Assembly (NCBI GenBank): GCA_048498415.1
Contig: JBEHYA010000028.1
Span: 1 to 21,130, forward strand
Length of the DNA: 21,130 bases
From: JBEHYA01 sp048498415
GTDB taxonomy: Bacteria > Pseudomonadota > Alphaproteobacteria > UBA9219 > RGZA01
Direction of reading: 5' to 3'
A model generated the notes under the pieces. That model was not told the DNA's origin. It did no database searches and saw only the letters and a list, made by a program, of their open reading frames with translations. The translations under genes and the position numbers were made by a program. This document shows, one piece after another, positions 13,881 to 20,051 of the stretch (positions within the stretch are counted from its first letter, which is position 1; each line of letters starts with the position of its first letter).

Positions 13881-14630
13881 TTAGATCTTGCCCAGCATGC
13901 TGGCGACCAGCGGGTGGCGCACCACGTCCTGCGCGGTGAGGCGCACGACGGCGATGCCTTTCACGTCTTCCAGCTTGGCCGCGATATCGGCAAAACCCGA
14001 CATGCCTTCCAGAAGGTCGCTTTGATCGGGGTCGCCGGTGAGCACCATGGTGGAATGCCAGCCAAGGCGCGTGAGCAGCATTTTGATCTGGCTGTATGTG
14101 CAGTTCTGCACTTCATCAATCACCACGAAGGCGTTGTTGAGCGTGCGGCCGCGCATGTAGCCGATGGGCGCGATTTCAATGGCGCCTTCCTGCAAATGCT
14201 GTTTCAGGCGCTTGCCGCCGATGCGGTCGTTTAGCGCGTCGTAGAGCGGGCGAAGGTACGGGGCCATTTTCTCCTGCAGGTCGCCCGGCAGGAAGCCGAT
14301 GCTTTCGCCCGCTTCAATCGCGGGGCGGGAGAGAATGATACGATCGACCGTGCCGGCCTCGAGCGCTTCCACCGCGGCGGAGATGGCAAGATAGGTTTTA
14401 CCCGTACCCGCAGGGCCGACGGCGAGTGTGAGATTGTTTTCAGCCAAGGCCTGCATGAGCAGGGCCTGATTATTGTTCTGCGGCTTGATCTTGCGGATAT
14501 AGCTCTGATCGCGCCGTTCTTCGAAATGTTCTTCGTTGCCTTTTAATGGGTGCCAGGGCTGATTGAACAGCACCTCGACATTATCTTTATTCTTATGCTT
14601 AGACTGGAACTTGCCTGAGCGTTTACCCAT
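13881..14630 (-). CDS. PhoH-like ATPase
   Basis: A PhoH-family P-loop ATPase of 249 residues, thought to act in RNA metabolism. Basic N-terminus, then DQSYIRKIKPQNNNQALLMQAL and Walker A GPAGTGKTY (72-80, Lys78). The SRPAIEAGESIGFLPGDLQEK block is diagnostic for PhoH. Walker B is AFVVIDEVQN (Asp172-Glu173; the family more often has DEAQN), followed by MVLTGDPDQSDL. The ybeY and corC genes that often follow the ybeZ-type PhoH are absent, so this may be the stand-alone PhoH paralogue. AAGGAG lies about 9 nt before the ATG, just after a CCCC-TTCAAT-GGGG hairpin, so initiation may be modulated by RNA structure. Confidence 0.93.
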   Translation of the reverse strand: MGKRSGKFQSKHKNKDNVEVLFNQPWHPLKGNEEHFEERRDQSYIRKIKPQNNNQALLMQALAENNLTLAVGPAGTGKTYLAISAAVEALEAGTVDRIILSRPAIEAGESIGFLPGDLQEKMAPYLRPLYDALNDRIGGKRLKQHLQEGAIEIAPIGYMRGRTLNNAFVVIDEVQNCTYSQIKMLLTRLGWHSTMVLTGDPDQSDLLEGMSGFADIAAKLEDVKGIAVVRLTAQDVVRHPLVASMLGKI

Positions 14631-14669
14631 TATGTGCTACTCCTTGCCCCATTGAAGGGGTCTGGTTGC

Positions 14670-14694
14670 AAAAAACGCCGTCCGTCATGGCGTT
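14670..14694 (-). terminator. Rho-independent terminator upstream of phoH
   Basis: On the minus strand AACGCC (14694-14689), a 9-nt loop, GGCGTT (14679-14674) and a run of T (to 14670) form a terminator-like element. It lies 40 nt before the phoH start, in the sense direction for phoH. It would end a short upstream transcript or attenuate phoH. Confidence 0.6.
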
Positions 14695-14701
14695 CTCAAT
14701 G

Positions 14702-14720
14702 GCCGCATGGTTCATGCGGC
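14702..14720 (-). other. Hairpin preceding the phoH-side terminator
   Basis: GCCGCATG (14702-14709) pairs perfectly with CATGCGGC (14713-14720), loop GTT. Only 7 nt separate it from the terminator stem, giving a two-stem 3' end like that of a small RNA or attenuator leader. Confidence 0.55.
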
Positions 14721-14913
14721 GCGTGAGCTGGTTTTTATAACTATTTGATTGGGCGTTAGAAAACGCTACGGAACGGCGGGCGGAACTGGCTGCCCAGCAT
14801 AAGTCGGACTGGAATGTCGAACGCTTGCTTATTGCCGTTCTCCTTCCGGGGGCCTGGATTTTAAACCCTGTGGCGCCCTGTATGGGTACTGCTTCAGTAA
14901 ACTTATACCCACC

Positions 14914-14922
14914 TGTGGATAA
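14914..14922 (-). promoter_or_regulatory. Consensus DnaA box
   Basis: The minus strand reads TTATCCACA, an exact match to the TTATNCACA consensus, continuing as TTATCCACAGG. A one-mismatch copy TTATACCCA lies on the plus strand at 14903-14911, immediately adjacent. DnaA binding is inferred from sequence only. Confidence 0.6.
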
Positions 14923-14938
14923 TCCTAAACAAAAAGGG

Positions 14939-14953
14939 TTAATACCGAATTAA
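14939..14953. promoter_or_regulatory. CtrA-type site TTAA-N7-TTAA
   Basis: TTAA at 14939-14942, seven bases, then TTAA at 14950-14953: an exact match to the full CtrA box of alphaproteobacteria. It is 16 nt from the DnaA box. It could control rpmJ, the phoH-side transcript or replication. Confidence 0.5.
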
Positions 14954-15066
14954 GCCAATCCTAGAGTGATTTGGTGCGTTTTCGTAAGAAAAAAAGGGAA
15001 TCAAACAGGGTCTTTTCAAGGCAGCGTGACATAAAAGGGGATGTGGTCGTTTTGGGGTTTATTTGG

Positions 15067-15095
15067 TTGACTAGGCCGCGTTGCGTCGTTACTTT
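15067..15095 (+). promoter_or_regulatory. Sigma-70 type promoter of rpmJ
   Basis: -35 TTGACT (15067-15072), 17-bp spacer, -10 TACTTT (15090-15095). Transcription would begin near 15102, giving a ~26-nt leader before the rpmJ ATG at 15128. Confidence 0.6.
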
Positions 15096-15127
15096 CCGGC
15101 CCGAAATAAGAAATAACAGGTTTAGCT

Positions 15128-15253
15128 ATGAAGATCGCCAATTCGCTCAAAGCCCTCAAGAAACGCGATGCCAACTGCAAGCTGGTTCGCCGCAAGGGCC
15201 GGGTTTATATTATTAACAAGAAGAACCCGCGCTATAAAGCTCGCCAAGGCTAA
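15128..15253 (+). CDS. rpmJ: 50S ribosomal protein L36
   Basis: A 41-residue basic protein of the large subunit. It begins MKIANSLKALKKRD and continues with CKLVRRKGRVYIINKKNPR, ending YKARQG. The KLVRRKGRVYIINK core and ARQG end match the short-form L36 of alphaproteobacteria. Of the four zinc-ligand positions of Zn-type L36 only one Cys remains, so this is the zinc-free form. It is monocistronic, with its own good promoter upstream and another possible promoter just after its stop. It is missed by gene finders that set a 60-codon limit. Confidence 0.95.
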   Translation: MKIANSLKALKKRDANCKLVRRKGRVYIINKKNPRYKARQG

Positions 15254-15272
15254 GCTTTAGGGCCAATTCAAA

Positions 15273-15278
15273 TATAAT
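15273..15278 (+). promoter_or_regulatory. Possible -10 element for the small orphan gene
   Basis: A perfect TATAAT lies 19 nt after the rpmJ stop, but no good -35 hexamer is found 16-18 nt upstream. It would give a ~105-nt leader that contains two hairpins (CACATC/GATGTG at 15320-15354, GTAGGG/CCCTAC at 15355-15375), the second touching the ribosome-binding site. Confidence 0.35.
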
Positions 15279-15388
15279 TTGTATGTATGCTGCGAATGCG
15301 TAGTCATTCCGCGTATCGTCACATCTTACTTTCAGACAAATGCCTTCGGATGTGGTAGGGTAACTAAACCCCTACAGGGAGGCGCGTG

Positions 15389-15694
15389 ATGAGTCTGGAT
15401 GATAATTCCACCAAACGCTTTAGCCGTAATACCCGGTTCGACGTCATGAACTGGCTGGCCAATGGCCATCGCTCCATCACCAAATCCGAACAGATGTCGA
15501 TCCTCTCGTTCCTCGCGTACACCGCGGTGGATACGGATACGCCCGTTGAAGAACTGCAGAAAGCCGTGCTGGGCAATTTCAACATCGGCCGCATCGAGCA
15601 TTTAAAGACCGATGATTACGAAAACGCCATGCGCTTCATCATGATGTGGCGCGGCGAACCGGTTGGCGAAGAAGCCAAAGCCGTGAATGCTTAA
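15389..15694 (+). CDS. Small protein of unknown function
   Basis: A soluble, slightly acidic 101-residue protein that I do not recognise. No signal peptide, TM, Cys cluster or known motif is visible. It looks helical, with segments FDVMNWLANGHRSITKSEQMSILSFLAYTAV, VEELQKAVLGNF and YENAMRFIMMWRGEP. GGGAGG at 15377-15382 is 6 nt from the ATG at 15389, an excellent ribosome-binding site that decides the start over the GTG at 15386. The stop TAA overlaps the stop of the convergent gene. The strong translation signal supports a real gene. Confidence 0.72.
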   Translation: MSLDDNSTKRFSRNTRFDVMNWLANGHRSITKSEQMSILSFLAYTAVDTDTPVEELQKAVLGNFNIGRIEHLKTDDYENAMRFIMMWRGEPVGEEAKAVNA

Positions 15695-16203
15695 TTGACG
15701 TCTTTGCCGTCAAGGCGCAGGCCCAGAACTTTTAGCTCTTTATCTTGAACACGAACATGAAGGCGCAGCCGCTCCGGCTGGTCACGTAGGATTTTCTGTA
15801 ACTCGTCCGCCCGGGTCTCGGGTATGAAAACGCGGTAATGGCGGGAGAGAGAATACCCTTCGTCATTCCAATGCGCATAAATCATGACGGGGCATATCTC
15901 CGGCATGCTTTCGCAGCCGACATTACGCGCTTTGAGATGCTTTACATTATCGCTGGCATTCGCAATGCACATGCAATCCTTTGGGGCGCTATCCTCAACT
16001 TTGCCACTTACTTCATGATCGATATTTACTTCTAAATAATGGCCATGCAAAAGATCGCGCGGATCGTAGCCGGCGATAGGAAAAGTGTATTCGGCCACTT
16101 CACTTTCGGCTAATGGACCGGCGTTCATGCCAATCATAATGGCGAAAGCGATGAAGGGCAGAGCGAGGAAGATCAGCAGGCGGCGATCGGGATTAGCGGG
16201 CAT
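15691..16203 (-). CDS. GDYXXLXY-family protein
   Basis: A 170-residue protein with one N-terminal TM (~8-26: RLLIFLALPFIAFAIMIGM) and an extracytoplasmic domain. The core FPIAGYDPRDLLHGHYLEVNID matches the family block 'DPRDLLRGDYxxLxY', and a later RHYRVFIPETRADELQKIL is also family-like. The GDYXXLXY signature is degenerate here (GHYLEVNI). Four Cys (77, 79, 97, 104) may form disulphides. I prefer the ATG at 16203, which has GGAG 7 nt upstream and overlaps the DUF2157 gene end by 11 nt. The frame is open to 16254, but that would lie inside the upstream gene. This pairing with a DUF2157 protein is a recurrent arrangement of unknown function. Confidence 0.82.
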   Translation of the reverse strand: MPANPDRRLLIFLALPFIAFAIMIGMNAGPLAESEVAEYTFPIAGYDPRDLLHGHYLEVNIDHEVSGKVEDSAPKDCMCIANASDNVKHLKARNVGCESMPEICPVMIYAHWNDEGYSLSRHYRVFIPETRADELQKILRDQPERLRLHVRVQDKELKVLGLRLDGKDVN

Positions 16204-17347
16204 CGGTGCGCTCCAGCCATTTTTGGGTGCGGCGGGCGAGAACGCCAAGGCCAACGAACAGAAGACCGGTAATAATCAGGCCAAAGCCGGTCAGGCTGAG
16301 GCTGCCGAAGGTTTCGAGGAAGGCGACGAACAGGCGGATAGCGATCAGCCAGATAGCGAGCGAGACGATGCCGCGCATGCCCATCAGGCGGCCTGCAAAA
16401 CCGATGCACAACCAATAGATAATAAAGAATACCGCGCCAATGACATCGAGATGGCCATTAGAGGGCCGGGCGAGGCTGACGAAGCCAAGCACCAGCGTGC
16501 TGCCAAAAACAAGCAGGGCCGGCATGGGCTGCCAGATGGTGCGGCCTTTCCATGCCAAGCCTATGAGCGTGAGCAAGGCCAAAGTGCCGATAATCATCTC
16601 CGCCGGGTTGCTGGTAAACGCATTGGGTGCTTCGGAAAAGCGCCATGCGACGAAGGAAACGCAGGCCCCCACCACAAGCGCCAGCAGGCTAAGACGCTGG
16701 ATGCCGTGGGCGCAGGCGGGGAAACGTTGATGGAGCCCGCGCGACTGGCCTAATACGAGGAGGCCAGCGGATGCCATCACGCCCCATAAAACAGTATCAT
16801 AGAGAGGCGAGGTGATCGCTTCGGTACGGGGCACGAAGTTGGTGCAGAAAAGCGAGACGATCAGCCCCGCAAGACCAAGCGCGTAGATGAAGCCAACGAA
16901 ATTCGTGCGCGCATACCCAACGACGACTGGCGAACTGATCACGATCCAGGGCAGCAGAGCCCAGAAAGGATCGGCCTGCTGATGGAAGACCATGCCGATG
17001 AGCATGATGAAGGTGAGGTTGGTTCCGAAAAAGAGCAACAGCAACGCTTCGCGCAGCCAGCCCTGATCATTGCGCTTGGTATAAAAGGCAAACGCAATCA
17101 GGAACGACATCACGCCATGCGCGATAAGTTTGGCGATGCCGGGGATTTCCGACCAGTTGGCGGTGATGATGGCGCCAAGGCCAAGCAGCATGGCAAAGCC
17201 GCCCAGCAGCATCAGCGACCATTCGGCCACGGGGCTCTTGGCATGGCGGCCGCGTTCAAAAGAAAGAATAGCATCCGACTGCGCCGGGGTGAGGATGGCG
17301 TTTTCTTTCCAGCGGTCTAAATACTGCGCGAGCTTTTTCTGCTGCAT
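16193..17347 (-). CDS. DUF2157-family polytopic membrane protein
   Basis: A 384-residue protein. The soluble N-terminus (MQQKKLAQYLDRWKENAILTPAQSDAILSFE) is the usual DUF2157 start. About ten or more TM segments follow, the first at ~43-63 (LMLLGGFAMLLGLGAIITANW). That W with a nearby IPGIAKL block is typical of the family. Its function is not established. It is followed by the GDYXXLXY gene with an 11-nt overlap, so the two are co-translated. No Shine-Dalgarno is evident. An isolated two-gene unit. Confidence 0.85.
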   Translation of the reverse strand: MQQKKLAQYLDRWKENAILTPAQSDAILSFERGRHAKSPVAEWSLMLLGGFAMLLGLGAIITANWSEIPGIAKLIAHGVMSFLIAFAFYTKRNDQGWLREALLLLFFGTNLTFIMLIGMVFHQQADPFWALLPWIVISSPVVVGYARTNFVGFIYALGLAGLIVSLFCTNFVPRTEAITSPLYDTVLWGVMASAGLLVLGQSRGLHQRFPACAHGIQRLSLLALVVGACVSFVAWRFSEAPNAFTSNPAEMIIGTLALLTLIGLAWKGRTIWQPMPALLVFGSTLVLGFVSLARPSNGHLDVIGAVFFIIYWLCIGFAGRLMGMRGIVSLAIWLIAIRLFVAFLETFGSLSLTGFGLIITGLLFVGLGVLARRTQKWLERTDAR

Positions 17348-17407
17348 GATTGAATTCTAGCGTATGCCGGAAGGCTGGCAATGACGCGAATGAAACCGAA
17401 TCCGGCT

Positions 17408-18082
17408 TTAGATGCCACCGGGCGGCTTGAAGTTGACCTGCACGCCGGCTTTTTCGTGTTTCTGCATGACCTGCAGGAATTGCTGGTTGGCGGCGATCTG
17501 CATGAACTGGCCGTATTCGGTGGGCGTGCGGTTGCTGGTGGTTTTTTCAGCAAGCATCAGGTTGAACAAGATGCCCGGCAGGCCGCCATCTTCCACGCGG
17601 CCTGAACGGATACCTTCATCCTGGCGCGCGCGGGGGCCCCAGAACAGTTCGATGATGCGGTCATCGCTGCTGCTGCGTTTTTTTCGGGTGCCGGGGTTGC
17701 CGAATTCATCGAATTCTTCGGGGGCTTCGTCCCAGCTGAGTTCATCCCAGCGCACGCCGATAAAGCTTTGCACGGCCGACGAGATAAACGGAAAATCGAA
17801 CAGGATTTCGCGGAACAGGCCGGCGCAGACGTAAATGGCGTCTTCTTCCAGCTGTTTGACGCGGGCTTTTTCTTCGGGGGTCTTCATGCCTTTACGCATG
17901 GCTTCCACCGGCACCATGATATTTTCTTTAAGGCGTTTGGAGAGGCTGCCGATTTCGATCGCGCGTTCCATTTCGCCATCTTCACGGTAGATGCCTTCGG
18001 CCGTGTTGAAGCGCTTGACCAGACATTCCGTCCAGTACCACCAATCGTTAAAGGGTGCGCGTTCACTTAATCGCTGGGCCAT
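17408..18082 (-). CDS. Unknown protein, paralogue A of a tandem pair
   Basis: A 224-residue soluble protein of unknown function. The N-terminal block (residues 12-55: W14, W17, L21, F25, E29, Y32, G36-E37, A41, I44, R50-L51, I55) aligns without gaps to the same residue numbers in the neighbouring upstream protein. A second shared block lies at 147-167: F-x-G-P-x5-E-G-I-x-S-G-x2-E-D-x-G, then NLM. Between the blocks is an acidic, Trp-containing insert (RWDELSWDEAPEEFDEF) followed by a basic KKR patch that the partner lacks. No signal peptide or TM, although VCAGLFREILFDFPFISSAV is mildly hydrophobic. It begins 88 nt after the partner's stop on the same strand. Confidence 0.78.
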   Translation of the reverse strand: MAQRLSERAPFNDWWYWTECLVKRFNTAEGIYREDGEMERAIEIGSLSKRLKENIMVPVEAMRKGMKTPEEKARVKQLEEDAIYVCAGLFREILFDFPFISSAVQSFIGVRWDELSWDEAPEEFDEFGNPGTRKKRSSSDDRIIELFWGPRARQDEGIRSGRVEDGGLPGILFNLMLAEKTTSNRTPTEYGQFMQIAANQQFLQVMQKHEKAGVQVNFKPPGGI

Positions 18083-18170
18083 AGGTTAATTTACCATTTT
18101 CGGGCGGGGGCGCGCCATGGTGAAAATACTATCGGAAATGGTTATCAGCGAACCTGAAGAAATAGCAGGT

Positions 18171-18791
18171 TTATTCGATGCCGCCGCTATCGGTGGTGCG
18201 CCGGCCGAAATGGGTGGGCCCGCGCGTGGGGCCGCCCTGGGCGGCGTAACCATCCGCGGCTTCAGCGGCTTCCTGTTGGTTAAGGCCGCGCTGGAGATAG
18301 GCATCGCCGCCATATTCGGCTTCCTGCAATAGATCCATGAGGTTCCAGGCGAGGTTGCCGGAATCTTCCGCATCGCCCGAGCCGATACCTTCGCCAATGG
18401 CCGAATGGGGGCCTTTGAAAATATCGGTGGCTTCGCGGCCGTTGCAGTCGCCATAGGCGCTGGAGTTAAAAATTTTGCGCATATCGCCGGAGATGGCCGG
18501 CATATCGGCGAGCGCCTGTTCGAACATGCCTTTCAGCATGGTGAGCGAGAGCAGGCGCAATGAATCGAGCGTGCCTTTGACGGCGAAGTTCTGTTTGGCG
18601 AGTTCCGCGGCATGCGCGGCGGGATCGATGAAGAGCGACAGGCGCTGCACGAAAGCGGCGATTTTTTCGGCCTTCTGCGGCTCGCCATGGTTTTTATAAG
18701 CGGCTTCCACCAGCCGGTATTGCCGTGCCAGCGATTTAGCCCAGCGCTGCCAGCGGTCGTAAGTCGAGGCCTGAGGCGTCTGTTGATACAT
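18171..18791 (-). CDS. Unknown protein, paralogue B of a tandem pair
   Basis: A 206-residue protein if started at the ATG of 18791. That start is supported because residues 12-55 then match paralogue A at identical numbering (W14, W17, L21, Y25, E29, Y32, G36-E37, A41, I44, R50-L51, I55). The frame runs back to a TTG at 18836, which would add an unrelated hydrophobic stretch, KIALLVILSTQT. That could mimic a signal peptide, so the longer form is not fully excluded. The shared motif F-x-G-P-x5-E-G-I-x-S-G-x2-E-D-x-G is at 125-145, and the tail is Gly/Arg-rich. A palindrome TTTGAG-TG-CTCAAA covers the ribosome-binding region. I do not know the function. Confidence 0.75.
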   Translation of the reverse strand: MYQQTPQASTYDRWQRWAKSLARQYRLVEAAYKNHGEPQKAEKIAAFVQRLSLFIDPAAHAAELAKQNFAVKGTLDSLRLLSLTMLKGMFEQALADMPAISGDMRKIFNSSAYGDCNGREATDIFKGPHSAIGEGIGSGDAEDSGNLAWNLMDLLQEAEYGGDAYLQRGLNQQEAAEAADGYAAQGGPTRGPTHFGRRTTDSGGIE

Positions 18792-18875
18792 GGTTTGAGT
18801 GCTCAAAATAACCAATAGGGCTATTTTCGGCTTCAAGCATTAACACGTCAAGCGGGCAAATTGATTATGCAGGTA

Positions 18876-19943
18876 TTACAAGCGTGTGGCGCGATGGCGA
18901 AGGAGATGATCGGCCAGAACGCAGGCCATCATCGCTTCGCCAATCGGCACGGCGCGGATGCCAACGCAGGGGTCGTGCCGCCCTTTGGTGGAAATATCTG
19001 TATCCTTGCCGGCCACATCAATCGTTTTGCGGGGGTTAAGGATGGAGCTGGTGGGCTTCACGGCAAAGCGCACGACGATGTCTTGTCCGGATGAAATGCC
19101 GCCCAGAATGCCACCAGCGTGATTACTGGAAAATTTTGGCGGATTGCCAGCCAACATTTCATCGGCGTTTTCCTCGCCGCTTAAGGCGGCCACGGCAAAA
19201 CCATCGCCAATTTCTACACCCTTCACGGCGTTGATGGTCATCATGGCGCGCGCCAAATCGCTATCCAGCTTGTCGTAGACCGGCTCGCCCAAACCGGCGG
19301 GCACGTTGGATGCCACCACTTCAATGATGGCGCCGGTGGAAGAACCGTTTTTGCGCACTTCATCTAGATATTGCGCCCAGTGCTGGGCGGCGACGGCATC
19401 GGGCGAGAAGAAGTCGTTCTTTTCCACGTCGGCCCAGTTCCAGCGGGCGCGGTCGATTTTATGCGGGCCCACCTGAATTAGCGCGCCGCGCACCGTGATG
19501 TTACCCAAGATTTTGCGGGCGATGGCGCCTGCGGCCACGCGGCAGGCGGTCTCGCGCGCGCTCTGGCGGCCGCCGCCGCGGTAATCGCGGATGCCGTATT
19601 TGGCCTGGTAGGTGTAATCGGCATGGCCGGGGCGGAATTTGTCTTTGATGTCGCTGTAATCTTTGCTGCGCTGATCGGTGTTCTCGATGATCAGGCTGAT
19701 TGGTGCGCCGGTGGTTTTGCCTTCGAAGACGCCGGAGAGGATTTTTACGGCATCGGCTTCCTGCCGCTGCGTGGTGTGGCGCGACTGGCCGGGGCGGCGT
19801 TTATCGAGGAAGGGTTGGATATCGGCTTCGGATAAATCGATCAGCGACGGGCAACCATCGATGACGACACCGATTGCCGGGCCATGGCTTTCGCCCCAGG
19901 TAGTGAAACGGAAAAGGCTGCCGAATGAATTGCCAGCGGTCAT
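18876..19943 (-). CDS. aroC: Chorismate synthase
   Basis: The last shikimate-pathway enzyme: it converts EPSP to chorismate using reduced FMN. 355 residues, normal length. Signatures in order: GNSFGSLFRFTTWGESHGPAIG at the N-terminus, RRPGQSRHTTQRQEADAVKILSGVFEGKTTG, FRPGHADYTYQAKYG, then GGGRQSARETACRVAAGAIA, and later GGILGGISSGQDIVVRFAVKPTSSI. All the expected conserved His and Arg sites can be seen. It lies downstream of fabI on the same strand, but a large palindrome (19960-20046) fills the space 16 nt before its start, so its expression may be partly uncoupled. Confidence 0.97.
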   Translation of the reverse strand: MTAGNSFGSLFRFTTWGESHGPAIGVVIDGCPSLIDLSEADIQPFLDKRRPGQSRHTTQRQEADAVKILSGVFEGKTTGAPISLIIENTDQRSKDYSDIKDKFRPGHADYTYQAKYGIRDYRGGGRQSARETACRVAAGAIARKILGNITVRGALIQVGPHKIDRARWNWADVEKNDFFSPDAVAAQHWAQYLDEVRKNGSSTGAIIEVVASNVPAGLGEPVYDKLDSDLARAMMTINAVKGVEIGDGFAVAALSGEENADEMLAGNPPKFSSNHAGGILGGISSGQDIVVRFAVKPTSSILNPRKTIDVAGKDTDISTKGRHDPCVGIRAVPIGEAMMACVLADHLLRHRATRL

Positions 19944-19959
19944 TGGTTCTATGCTCTTT

Positions 19960-20046
19960 CAGGCATTCCCGCGTAGGCGGGAATCCAGTTTCTCTTGTTT
20001 TCTATCCAATAACCAAACTGGATCCCCGCTTTCGCGGGGATGCCTG
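19960..20046. repeat. Composite palindromic repeat between fabI and aroC
   Basis: The left arm (CAGGCATTCCCGC...GCGGGAATCCAGTTT, 19960-19991) is nearly the reverse complement of the right arm (AAACTGGATCCCCGC...GCGGGGATGCCTG, ~20015-20046). A ~23-nt AT-rich centre separates them. Each arm is itself a hairpin (CCCGCGTAGGCGGG; CCCCGCTTTCGCGGGG). The architecture matches the repeat at 8898-8997 but the sequence is a different variant. It lies between two genes on the same strand. Confidence 0.8.
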
Positions 20047-20051
20047 AGGGG

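Larger units (their letters stand above)
14631..15127. other. 497-bp divergent intergenic region (phoH / rpmJ)
   Basis: No credible protein gene lies here. It holds, from left to right: a hairpin at the phoH ribosome-binding region, a minus-strand terminator (14670-14694), an 8-bp hairpin (14702-14720), a small hairpin GCGTT-AGAA-AACGC (14753-14766), two DnaA-box-like sites (14903-14922), a TTAA-N7-TTAA site (14939-14953), an AT-richer stretch, and the rpmJ promoter (15067-15095). A 29-codon frame from the ATG near 14719 overlaps the phoH start, but has no Shine-Dalgarno. Confidence 0.6.

Noticed and set aside
14631..14719. A 29-codon frame (MNHAAIENAM...) overlapping the phoH start, as a leader peptide
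   Set aside because: It has no Shine-Dalgarno and its codons run through the terminator and hairpin. The frame is open further upstream but lacks ATG, GTG or TTG, so the openness is probably chance.
14640..14900. tmRNA, 6S RNA or SRP RNA in the phoH-rpmJ gap
   Set aside because: I looked for the tag-peptide and T-arm sequence of tmRNA, the GGTCCGGAAGGAAGCAGCC-type SRP core and a long closed 6S hairpin, and found none. Only local hairpins and a terminator are present.
14971..15216. An 81-codon plus-strand frame covering the rpmJ leader and start
   Set aside because: It overlaps rpmJ out of frame, contains the rpmJ promoter and has no family features.
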